Shown piece by piece: positions 10,263-22,169 of a stretch of DNA of 64,000 nucleotides; position 1 is the first letter of the stretch; every line of letters starts with the position of its first letter. Source of the stretch: Tubulanus polymorphus (lineage: Eukaryota; Nemertea; Palaeonemertea; Tubulaniformes; Tubulanidae); the NCBI RefSeq assembly GCF_964204645.1, contig NC_134028.1, forward strand, positions 4,066,501-4,130,500, read 5' to 3'. The notes under the pieces are model-generated. The model did not search any database and was not told the DNA's origin. It worked only from the letters and a program-made list of their open reading frames with translations. The position numbers and the translations under genes were made by a program.

Positions 10263-13200
10263 TTAATTAACGCGGTTATGCCTTAAGCGAGCCATGATGT
10301 CAATCGATAAAAACGTATATAGAATCGGATTGATCGCTGAATTGATCGGCAAGATGACCATAATCATAACTGCGGACCACATATTAGGAATATCCACTCC
10401 GTTGATGATGGCAATGTAATAGCCAATCACCGGGATCCAACACGAAACGTGTAACAGAAATATAGGCATCAGACGTTTGACATTGAGGAGTTCAGCTTCA
10501 AAATGGTGACCGGGCTTAAGACTATTAGTTCGCTTAACCTGAGAACGAAGCGAGGCGTAAGCGGCAAGAATCAGTAAAATACAAATACCGTCAAAGCAGA
10601 TGAATACACCGAATATGAACTGACGGGTATTCGTATCTGGTAATGTGAGAGGTAAGCAAACAGCGTTACGACTGTAGAAACCGCGATCAAGAATCACGGG
10701 AACAGAGACGAGTACGAGACAGAAGAGCCAAACGCACAAACAAATGAATATAGGTAACCATATCGAAGTCGTTTTCGCGCCCTTCCAGATTGTCACCATT
10801 CGTTCAATAGCGATGACGAGAATAAAGATTAAAGAACACTGCGATGAAATGAACACAAGGATACCAGAAAATGTACAGAGGCCACTACTTTCCCATTCAG
10901 TTGCGTGAATGTAATACGTACCGTGATAGTACTTATCGGCGAAGGCAATAATAATCAGATATATACCCATAATAGCATCAGAAGCGGCCAAGTTTACTGT
11001 GAACACAATAGTGGCAGTGTATCTCAAATTCTTGTCCAGTAATCGCCAGATGATGACAAAGATATTCCCGAGCAAGGCACAAAATCCCATTATCCAGACT
11101 GCTACTTCAACAATATCATTACCTATCAGTTCATTGCATGAAGAAAACACGTCGTTTCTCGGCTCGCAATGCGTACCTTGATGGACGAGACAACAAAATT
11201 TATAGGAATCAGTTTGCAAATGCCGGAGTGATTTCATGAGGTGGAAAGTAGATAGAGGTATGGTTGTAATCCGATTCATGCGAAGGTCTATATGATATAA
11301 GTAGGAGAGATTGTAGAACACGTTTGGCATGATTTTTTCCATTCCGTTTTCGTTCAAGCTGAGACTTTCCAAGGAATAAAGACCTGTAAACATACCCTCA
11401 GTCAGAATACGTATAGCCAGGCCGCTGAGGTCAAGATTTGTTATACTCGTCAATCCCAAAAATGCTCCCTGATTAATTCTTATGAATTTGTTCCCTTGTA
11501 AAACTATTCGCTTCAGATTTCTGAGATCGGCAAATACTCCCGTCATCAACGTAGATAGAGCATTATTTCGTAGGTTAAGATCAAAAACATTCGCAAGTTT
11601 TTGGAATATTTCAGTCGACAAATTACTGATTTTGTTTGAAGACAGATCTAGTCGTCCTAAGAAAGGGAAGCGGTTAAGGGCAATCGAGTGAATTTCTATC
11701 CGAGAATTATGCATCAAAAGTGCCCGAATAGACGACGGTAAATTGTCGATGGCTTCTATGTTAACCAAGGCGTTAGCGCACTGGACACTATAACCAACAC
11801 AAGTACACATCTTTGGACATCTATCACTCATATCACAGAGTAATTCATCTTCTTTGGTCAACGGGCATTGGATATACCCATTACATATATCCGACTGGTT
11901 TACTGAAGCAGAGCTCTTTCTACATCTAAGACGTCCGGCGGAATGGTGAATGTTGCAATTCCGTTCATCAAAACCTGCCGCGCAATCCCAAATACCGTCA
12001 CATACTTTGTACCCTGGTATGCAGTGCGAACGTGGACATTTCAACATTCCCGTCGGGCATTGGAATTCTTCACAGTTTAGTAAATGCTCCATTTTATTAC
12101 ATACGAACTTAAAAAACTGATCCGGTTCGTATATGCATCTTTCCTTGTCCGTATAACAATTCAGAGATGAAGGGGAACAGCGATGAAAACCTGGCTCCGT
12201 ATCACATGATGAACTGCTATGATTTGTAGGTGGCATTTCATCTTGTTTTGGTCCGGGGCAATCATCTATATCATCGCTAACAAAACTGCTACTGACACAA
12301 TCGCCGTTAGAGCACTGAAATCCGTTACAAGTCTTACAATCAACTTCGTCCGATGAATCGAGGCAATTCGCCTTGCCATTGCACCAAAGTAGACTATCGA
12401 TGCACTCTCCGCTTGAACACGATATTTCGTTTTTCTTACAGGCAGGATACACACAGGATATCTCATCGCTACCGTCAGCGCAGTCTTGGATAAAGTCGCA
12501 ATACGACGAAATTGAAATGCAATTCCCATTTTGACATTGATATTGATGCTGACCACATGTACAGTTTCGTTCGTCTTCATCAAAAGGACAATCGATCACA
12601 CCATCGCAGAGTCTATGGCTATGAACGCAAGAGCCATCGTAACATTGAAACTGTTCTCCAGAACAAGTCACCTCACCCGAGTTATTACGTTGGCAAAGTA
12701 CTCTTGAATTATTTTCAAAACTTTTGCACGAGGCAGAATCGAAAGCAGTGGAGTTGATCGAGAAACATTGCCATTCAACATCTTCTGAACCGACCACCAT
12801 CGGAAGCAAAACGGCAAACGTTTTACGAAGGAACATGGACAAATACCGGACCTCAGATGCTGCAACTCTGACTAGCATGTCACCCCTTGACTTGCATACG
12901 TCATCAAGATTCCCTGTATTATGAGTTACACACATACAAGAATGATTATATAAAACGTAATCTGTGGGACATACCTGGTCCAATTGTAGACGGTCCGATT
13001 CGTTAGTGTTCGAACCTATCTCGCAAAAAAATGAACTTCGCTGTTTAAACTGACATGGGAATCTCGCCCAGTTTGCTTTGCCGCGTGGATTGTTCAGCAA
13101 CATTGCAGTACACTGTATGCTAGGATTTAGAATTGGTTGATTCCGATTGACTGGGATAATCGTTCTTAGGCTTTCGTGGACAGTATCGTTTTTAGTCGGT

Positions 13201-16200
13201 GTATACCATTCTGTGAAGGCAACCGGATTACCGTTTGACCAATGGTGTCTTCGTTCCTGTAGATACACAAAAGAGACAGGCGCGTATGTTTGAAAAACAT
13301 TGATTAACTTTGATTTTTAAACATAAATGGTCAGTACTGAGAATTGCTAATTTTACTTTTCTACATAATAATCATTCCAGGGTCAGGTTCTATTTACTAT
13401 ACTTTGAATACAGTTTTTCAAGTTGATTAAGAAATAAATTAACCTGTAGACTGTAGAGGAGTCCTATGTAAATGACTGCTGGTTGCCTGGCGTAAACATC
13501 ATTCATCAAATCAAACCGAATCAACTTTTTCAAGCGCTCAGATTTCAAATGAGAATCAATACTGATCAAGAAGCCACCATCTCTCTTGCAAATACTTTCG
13601 GCGTCGAACCAGGAAACCAATGTGCCATCGTTCATAACGAAACGGACACAAGAATCAAAGAGTCGGGTGTAGTTTTTTTTACAAGCGGCGGAATTGCTGC
13701 CGTATAGATCACGTGGTCGATGCTCTTCAAGTCGTTCATACCGAATACGAAATGCTTGTCTGGAAGTGGTTTTCGAACTGCTCAAGTAAACCGCTATGTG
13801 TAGCTGCTCGGAAATTGAATAACGAACAACTGGGCCTTGCCAGATACCACATATACGATGGTAATGGTAGGTGTTCTTCGGGTAACCAAATATTTGGTCA
13901 TTCAGTTGGAGATTTGAGAACTCGCATGCCAAGGTGAAATAGTCGAAGGATAATTGATAATAGTTTAACGACACGGGTTGATCTTCGAATGGTGTGTAAC
14001 TTCTGGATCTGAAAAAGTACGTGCACGAAAAAGATGGCATGCTTCGATAAATGTCTTTGGTGAGAAGTCCACATCTCGGGGCAATAGGTATTATCATTGG
14101 CAGTACTCTGTCGTAACACGTCTGAAAGAAAATAAAAACATTCCCACATAGTGATTCATACATTCGTTTGCAAACGGAATATTTGTCGGACGATCTAATC
14201 AATCGAAATCCGCACCATTCGAATTGTCTGACGAACGTCCTGTGGTATTGCGTAAGATCAACAACAAAAATACCAAATTATAAAATAGAATTTTTGCAAA
14301 TTCACGACAGGTAGAACTCAGGATCACCCTATTTAGTGTAGAAGGGCGTACAAAAATGAATCAATTCTTACCATCGCTTTCAAACAACGGACTGCTAATT
14401 TCATCATCCATTGACCTTTATGGAGCCCGCATTCCTTCGGCAATTCGAAATACCACAGATGCGGAACAGGCAATGAGGTTGGATTTTCTGCACTACAGAT
14501 ATCTCTATTTTTTCCAAATGTCATATTTCCTTGTTCGCAATTCACATACATCAGTGATGTTTTCGGGCACGATGACGGCCTACTGCAGAAGCACTTCATT
14601 AAATCTCCGTTTGTACCACCTGAGTAGGTGGCAATCAAATACATTATATCGAAATCTATTTTTGAATAACTGCGTAATGAAATGGAGATTTTCGATTTTT
14701 TTGAAGCAGCGGATCGCCTAAAAAATTCATGTTGCTGAATTATGAGACATCCATAAATCTGAAGAGAATCGACGGTGACGTCAAGCTGGTTGGTTTTCAC
14801 TGGCGGTAGGGAGATACCTTTACAAGTGACCGTTTCAACTTTGATGGTGAAACGTATTCGCGCGTAGTTAAACCCGTAGATAAGAATGTGAATCGTGCTA
14901 CTGCTTGAAGTAACGTCAAGTGTCGGCCAGTTTCTAAGATCGCTAGTGTAGCAAAACGGACCGATTAGACGTGATTGAAAAATATTTGGCCCATCTACTA
15001 CATAAATACCAACTCGATCACACGATAATGTCTTTAGTTCTGACGGTGTACCACGGATGTTACTTAAGTCAGACAAATGTACGAATTCATTTTTTCCATT
15101 CGCTTCTATTTTCATAAGACAGAGTCCGAATATTTCTGTGAAATCGCATGCCGCGCTGACCGCTTTTTGGCTCACGATTATCGAATCCGTGTCATATTTT
15201 GTTGGACGGCAACGGCAGCTGGCATTATTCTGGCGTAAATAGAAATTCGCCCAAAACAACTGGTGGTTGTCGCGCCCAATTCGTTGAGAAAATACACGCT
15301 TTGAAATCTTCATTGCTATGAGTAATCGAAATCCCATTGATTCATAAATACCCGTGGTATTGCCGTTGTAAAACATGTCGATTGAGTCCATCAGACGAGG
15401 GTTAACTTCGATTTCACTTTCACTTATAAACAAAGAGCTAACATTAACCGAAATCATCGAGTGCCAAGAAAGTATTATTTTAAAGCGCGCATCTCCCCGA
15501 AATAGCATGGCAAATATATAATCGCGTTCAGTCTCGACATTCGGAGAAGTATTCATTGTAATTGAGTAGCGGTAGCGACCACTGGTTTGTTGCAGCTGAA
15601 AGGGTGATGACCTAACCCGCCATTTCTTTCTTTGTACCGTCGATACCGTAGCAAACACGTCTAGCAAGAAATACCCAACACAAAATAGGTTTAGCGAAAT
15701 ATCTAGATAAAACTCGTCTGATATGAAACTTTGTGGTTCGATAAGGCCGGATAGACTGGCAAGAACTTGTCCGTTAGTGTCCGATAAATTAAAATAACTA
15801 TCAGTATCCAGACTATCGGATACAGGACATAGCATAAAGTTTAAGAAGGTAATATTCAATGCATTATCCTCACGACTGATCGGCATCAGGTGAAAGCGTA
15901 ATTTTGTCGATTGCTGAAAAAGCCCAACAAATCCACTACGCTTATAATCAACTTGAAAATTACTAGAACCAAATTGTAATAACAGTCCAAAATTGTACTG
16001 GTGATAATCGTTTGATAATTCAGAAAGGTCATCTACCAAATATGTCACGTTTTCGTATCGTATTATTGCAGTGAACGGACGGCCGTTGATGTTTTCGATA
16101 TTGAACGCTTTACGAGTTTGAAAACTTAACGATTTCCTACTATAGATAGGTTGCAGTTGGTATGATTTTCTCAAGCCTGCACGTACTATGAATGCTGGAT

Positions 16201-16426
16201 TCCTGTTATTCTTGATGTGATTCGTTAGAATGTCGACGATTTTAACCCTTGTGCGCGATCCAGGTATGCTCCATACACATTGGTAATAGGGATTCTGATA
16301 GTTATAGACAGTGTGGTCGGAACCCTGGACGAGGACCTTGCCGATACAGACATTCGTTTGGTTCGATGTTGCGATGGACAATTCGATCTCAACGATCGCA
16401 AAGATATAGATAAGCAGAATCGACAT
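10263..16426 (-). CDS. Composite GRL101-like receptor: CUB, C-type lectin, LDLa, LRR and 7TM
   Basis: Three phase-0 exons (14372-16426, 13444-14121, 10263-13256) total 5727 nt and give about 1908 residues. The ATG at 16426 follows a TTTCAG acceptor, so an upstream untranslated exon exists. Domains in order: signal peptide (1-20); CUB-like modules (about 25-860); a C-type lectin domain spanning the exon 2/3 junction (ICKRDGG, then YIGL, WSNGNPVAFTEW); a second, degenerate lectin-like module; four to five LDLa repeats (for example CADGSDEISC, CLDSSDEVDC) at about 1108-1345; at least six leucine-rich repeats (about 1410-1597); and a rhodopsin-type 7TM from about 1627 with ERM in place of DRY and NPILYT in TM7. 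LDLa + LRR + 7TM is the plan of the snail receptor GRL101 and of relaxin-type LGRs. The CUB and lectin modules are additional. The extracellular part suggests binding of a protein or glycan ligand; the ligand is unknown. Confidence 0.85.
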
Positions 16427-16499
16427 CTGAAATTAATAACAAGGACTCCAAGTGACGGTGTATTTGGGAACATACTGTTCGGTTATATCCCGATATAAA

Positions 16500-19400
16500 A
16501 ATGTATACACAGCGCGGAATTATTAGAAAAAAAAACAGAAATTAGGAACAGAATTTGTAATACAGAACAAAACGACACTAAGCCGAAGATAATGGCGCCT
16601 ACCTTAGCTTCCGTTAAATCGCACCCGTGATATTTGTGACTAGAAATTTCGACACGTTTTTTATATACACCCAAAAGTCGCCACACCCATCTTGAATCGC
16701 CAAATATGGTAATATTTTGCGATGATCGCTGCTCATGTTCATCAAAACATTTCATAAGAAGCGAATGAAAATTAGACGTGACTGACTCAAAGTTGATCGC
16801 ACATGAATTTATTTCATTGTCACCTGCCTTCATGTTCGTCATGGTTTTTTTTCGCATTAATCTCCATTTATCAAGAATCAAAAATGCATGAATTCTATCA
16901 AGAAATTGCTCAAGAACTTGCTCATTTGCAAGTAGTTGCGTCAAGATGCTTGTCGATCACTTTCCCAAACACTTCCGGTTTCGACTATGGTTCACGGAGG
17001 TTCAACGTGGCCCGTGGAACCATTAATGCCCGACCGACCTCGAACAACAAAACAAAATTCATATGACTAACAGTACAAACAATAATGTTATTAACAGTTA
17101 ACTAGAGCTGGCATCGGGATTGTGGAATGACACCTCAGGGACGGAACGATGCGCTCAGTAAAAGCGTTCAAGCTTTCGGCGCACACACTTGCGCCAATTT
17201 CGATGTTTCATACTTATACATATGGAGGCTTATGCCTTTGTGTGCGAGCACATCCTCGCTTGCCAGGGGCCCAGTATCACTCCCGAACTCGCTTCCACCA
17301 GCCCCCTGGCCTCACGAAGTGTGATTTCATTACTGGCGCTGTTGCGCATGACGTCATATATCGATTTGCGAAATACTTCCTTGTTCGGTAAAACGTTCGC
17401 TGATTGGTCCATTTAACGGGAAAACCAACAGAAGTCTACTGTCGGTTTGTTACAAGCGCTGTGATTGGTACGACCGGATTCTGGTCGGCTAGTAACGACT
17501 CCAACGACTCGTGAGGTCAAGGGGTTCGGGGAACAGCTTTAGCGTAGTGGGTTCGAATCCCTTGACGGGTGAAGATGGTGCGAGCAAGAAATGTTTCAAA
17601 CCCCATGCATGTATATGTATGTTTAAATGCATGTATATGTGTTACAAACACTAGTTCAAAATTAAACAATCGAATTAGAAACGAACGTATGACTAATTAA
17701 GAGCTCTCAAATCGGGGTGGTTATCAAAAAAAACTACGAAATGAAATAGAAAACCAGATACGCTGGGGCTTTTTATTCACGAAGCAAATCAGCATTTTAG
17801 CTAAATGTTATTTCGTTCGTCTATATCTCGAGGGATGAACCCGCGCGCAACCTGGACAATCTCACAGTTACACATTCTTCACGCGTGAACGAGTTCAATC
17901 ATTCATGTGGAAAGATACATTCCCGCTCAGCAATGAAACATGATCTAACATTTATAGAAGGTTCTGATAACTGAACGCTTCCATAAGGTCGTCTCGTATG
18001 ATCATTATAGCAGAATGTGAATGAGGCAACGTTGCAATTTCTTGTTAGCACCAACGGGGTTTTCTATATTAATTATAACTTCGAGTTCACCCACGCAAAT
18101 TTCTATAATAAGACATATTGCACATGTAAATCATTTACACGAACCCAGGGTCATTTGCAGATCCAAGACTCGTCTCACGAGTAAAAAACTCATTTCAGGG
18201 TTGGATCCCCGCCTTTTGTTGAGATCGTCAAGACAGAGATCGTTTAAACCTTGACACTCCCATTCCCTCGGAAATTGTATCCTTTCAGCTTTACATGTAT
18301 TTCTTCAAAGATTTCTAATACTGGGAGGAACTCCCGCTTGCATCCACAGCTTTATCCGAGGGATCGTCTTCCCTTTAATTTGGACACCTGCCTTCAATTT
18401 TCCTAGATCCATCTGCGCATTTTCTAACTAGCACACAGGTAATATGATAACTGGATGTTTTTGATACTGATAACTCGTCCTCATTATTTTCGTAAGAAAC
18501 TTTTTATCTATGCTATATATGGACCATTCCCATTCGTAAGAGAAATCCGTAGGGTTTGTGAGTATGTCACCGTATAACTCCTAATGGATATGAAGACTTG
18601 TTCGATTGATGTAATTCACTCGTTTTATGCCATTAATGAGACGACATAGTATAGGATAAGTGTAATGGGTTTCACAATGTCCACAAAGTGGTCGGTAATC
18701 TGGTAACAAGCGTATACTTCCCTTTTACCTGCAAGTATCTTGCCATCGATCCTAAAAACCACCAAGCCAGTCAAGTGCCTTTATGACCGATTTTTCATCA
18801 GATGGACATTCACTCGTCGAATGTGGAAAATTACTTTGCGGGGTCATGTTTTTCCATGTCATAATCACTTCTAGTCTTGGGTGTGTCAAAGTAATACTGT
18901 CTAAACGTTTGGAGAGTTGGTAATTTTGTATTACTTGCACGACCCCATTGCCGCCCTATCAATCACACCGATTTCGACAACTTAATTGTTTTCTCGTCAC
19001 TTCATGCCTGGTCAAAGACTAATCAAACCGGCTATACTCGTCTGACGTTTTCTAATTTTCTTCGACTAGCAGAATTGAACGCCTCGGTTGTTCAGCATCC
19101 CACCCGTTGGAACCCAGTATGCCTTTATCACTGTCAATACTTTTCAAGCTGTTAATAATGTATAATAATAAATCATTTGCTGCCAAGTTTTATGCACCAT
19201 TTCTTTACTGGATGTAGCGAGGCAATTATTTCCTTAACATTCTTGTTAACGTCTTAAGTTCTACTAAGAATCGAGATTCGGTTTGTACTAGAATCAGTTT
19301 TTGGCCAAGTAATGCTAATACTCGCGATATTTTTCTTAATGCGTGACATCGTCAAAATATGAACGTACATCGTTGGAACAAGCCCACCTTGGACCAACAG

Positions 19401-20250
19401 AAAGAATGATATGGTAAACACTCTAGATCTGTCTCTGAATTCACGGTGTCAGTAGTTTTCGAAAATGCAATGAAAACTGCGGCAGACAGGAACTCAGGAT
19501 TCCGGACTAGATTTTCGTATACGGGTGTAGGAATCATAACAGCAGGTGTTTATGACAAGGCTTTAATTAAGTCAGTGTAAGTGGCATGTGATAGACAAGA
19601 TATCCTTTGAATCTTGCTCCTGCTTGTCTCTGATTACTGATCACTCGGGAACTATATTAGGCCTCCTAGATGTTGTCTGAATGTCGGAATGAAAAGACAT
19701 GACCCATCTGGTTTCAACTCGGTGTTATGTCTTTGAGAAAGAAAGACCTCACGCGGAATGATTAATTGCGCCAAATAACGGCAGCATACGATTATTTTAT
19801 TGATGTTCCATAAGAGGCAATCAGTGAAGCAGATTACGCGGACGGCTTTGGCCGCGAAATGACATCATTCACAATGGAATCGAGTGGAATGGCGATTACT
19901 TTTTGCGTATTATCCTGTTCCGCTTGTCATAACCGTGAATTATGGTCTTAGAGCTTATTCTTCCGGTGTGTGTGTGTGTAGATACCGATACGTTGTGTAA
20001 TGTTGTTCTTGATTCGAACGAAATCACTACATCTTGTTATTTTCCAGATATAGAAATATATTCCGTTGAAAAATCTCAATTTCGTTGAATATTTGAATCT
20101 ATCTAGGTTCAGTTATATTACGTTGGATGCGTAGTGTTGGTTATAGTTAACTGGTAGACAAATATCATGGTTAAAATGAAATTTCAACTGCGCTATTGCA
20201 TTTATCCATCGGTTATCTGTAACCAACTTTTGAGAAACTGACTCGAAGTG
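16500..20250. other. Gene-poor region upstream of the composite receptor
   Basis: No gene was recognised. The part at 17100-17480 has more CpG, two reverse CCAAT boxes (TGATTGG) and a consensus CRE (TGACGTCA, 17349-17356). It could be the promoter of the - strand composite receptor, or of an unseen gene. The rest is AT-rich without coding signal. Confidence 0.4.
17516..17566 (+). repeat. tRNA-like hairpin with A-box and B-box motifs (probable SINE relic)
   Basis: GTCAAGGGGTTCG (17516-17528) and CGAATCCCTTGAC (17554-17566) form an inverted repeat with one mismatch. The right arm contains GGTTCGAATCC, an exact RNA polymerase III B-box. The bases just before it, TAGCGTAGTGG, resemble an A-box. 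The boxes are too close together for a tRNA gene, so a collapsed tRNA-derived SINE head is more likely. Confidence 0.35.
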
Positions 20251-20259
20251 AAACCAACT

Positions 20260-20414
20260 TTGAGAAACTGGCCCCAATGGGGCGGGCGCGGGAAACCCTG
20301 TTAGCCTAACCGTGGTAAGTGGCTTATCCGTGGTTAGGCTAACCACAGTGTACTAACCACGGTTAGCACTAACAGGGTTTTCCTGCGCCTGCACCACTGG
20401 GGCCAGTTTCTCAA
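20260..20414. mobile_element. Foldback/MITE-like element, ~155 bp
   Basis: The ends are inverted copies of about 44 bp, beginning TTGAGAAACTGGCCCC on the left and mirrored on the right, with a few mismatches. The interior holds nested inverted phrases of the type GTTAGCCTAACC / GGTTAGGCTAAC, so almost the whole element can fold on itself. There is no coding capacity. A second partial copy of the left end (TTGAGAAACTG) lies about 30 bp upstream. Confidence 0.75.
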
Positions 20415-20669
20415 GTTTCTCTGTGTCCGGTTAATGTGTAGATTGAACACAAAAGACGCATCACGGAAGATGATAATTTGTGAGCGCTTTCAAAAACTTC
20501 TTCAATTTACCAGACCAACAATACTCTCTTCTCTAATCGAGTTAGACTGACTGATTAATTATACATTCTTCCCTTCACGTGATTGTTTCATTAATCACGA
20601 AGAAAATAGATAGATGTTGGGGTAAAAAGTGTTCGTCGATTTACATGTACAAAGTTGTTACGAAGATTT

Positions 20670-20800
20670 ATTCGTTGACGTCACGGCGCCGCGCGCGCAT
20701 AGATTTTTCTTCTCGCGCCGGCCGGAAGTCGATCGGCACGATATCCTAAAAAGGAAACTCACATCACGCAACATTGATCGGTCACGCAACGAAAATTCTT
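20670..20800. promoter_or_regulatory. Small CpG-rich patch with a CRE
   Basis: A consensus TGACGTCA (20676-20683) is followed by CGGCGCCGCGCGCGC and CGCGCCGGCCGG, in a region that is otherwise AT-rich. It looks like a CpG-rich promoter, but no gene could be assigned to it with confidence. Short open frames on the + strand continue for about 150 bp. Confidence 0.3.
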
Positions 20801-20829
20801 GGTGCTCCGTCGGTGACATGTAATATTGG

Positions 20830-22000
20830 AAAATGAAGCAATTCTAATCAGTGATGCGTTCACTTTGACAGATGATACCAATCTAATCAATGTCTCATCA
20901 ATATGAGATCTGAATTCTGGTTTTTTTTTCAAGCTACTTGTTTCAGTGAATGTTTTCCTGTCTCTCCTGAATAAATACGATATGATTCCTTGCACTCCTC
21001 TATCGAAATATTTCTTACCTTTGAAATTTGATGATTTTTGTAAATTCGTGTGGGAGGCTACAATTAGTAAACGTTTGTTTCTTGATGAATATGATCCCTG
21101 TTTCTATTTATTTTTGGTTGAGATCATTTTGGGAATGGTCAAACGCCGGTAATTCTGAGGCGGTTCTATTTTGTCAACAAAATCTAAAACTACACTGAAA
21201 GACAAGATTAGAGTCAGCCGCAGTGAGGATACACTTACCAGTCAATACCGCCTACAGGATTTCAACTCGGTACTAACTAATGATAGTGTAAACCTATCCT
21301 ATCGTGTTTCTCAAGATCTGACTAATGTCGGCATTGAATCCAATTTACACTTTAATTGGATTGGATTGTCGTCTATTCTATATTATGAAGAACGTTTAAT
21401 ATCTAACCATGTTCGTATTCTCAACATTAAACTATATATTCTTAGCAGATTTCTAGGACCTTTTATACAGAATATGTTGGGAATGGTTCGTAATTTTATT
21501 ATTACAAGATATTTCACCTATTATTCAAACCTTTTTCCCACCCTTTTCCGAAGGGTTTACCAATAATCGATAGCCTCAAAAATATCGTCACAGCCGAAAA
21601 ACCTACGCTTACAAGCAAATCAGATCTGAGATGATTTAAAAGATGATTATTTAATGAGGAATTTCGCAGGGAAAAAGAGAGATGAATCAATTTTGTGTTG
21701 GATGCGTGGTTGTTTTGACCACTCACGCACACGCGCTGATGTTTCCATTTTTACCTGTTACACTTACGAGGGATTTATCAGTCGATTGTTCGCTGCAACC
21801 CGATTGGATGCTGACTCGCCATGCTATAACAGGCGGACGACAAGATCTAACAGCACAAGGCTGCGTTGGCTTGACACAAACACTTGTCTCCACGTTACGG
21901 CGATGCTTACCGTAACGCTATAAGTACTGTTCGACGTAGATAATGACGTTGTGTTGTTCTCTATTGTAAACTATACGTGGATTATGAATTCTAAGGTAAG
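20830..22000. other. Gene-poor region before the (AT)n tract
   Basis: It contains an open frame of about 130 codons (21171-21566) that lacks an ATG start and resembles no family I know. Nothing else was recognised. Confidence 0.3.
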
Positions 22001-22003
22001 ACG

Positions 22004-22169
<166 letters not shown>

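Noticed and set aside
16483-16944. Open frame of 153 codons on the - strand upstream of the composite receptor
   Set aside because: No family resemblance and mixed composition; at most it overlaps an untranslated first exon of that gene.
17516-17566. Possible tRNA gene
   Set aside because: A- and B-box-like motifs are adjacent and no cloverleaf of normal length can be drawn; kept only as a SINE-like relic.
21171-21566. Open frame of ~131 codons on the + strand
   Set aside because: No ATG start, no recognisable motif, no splice context.
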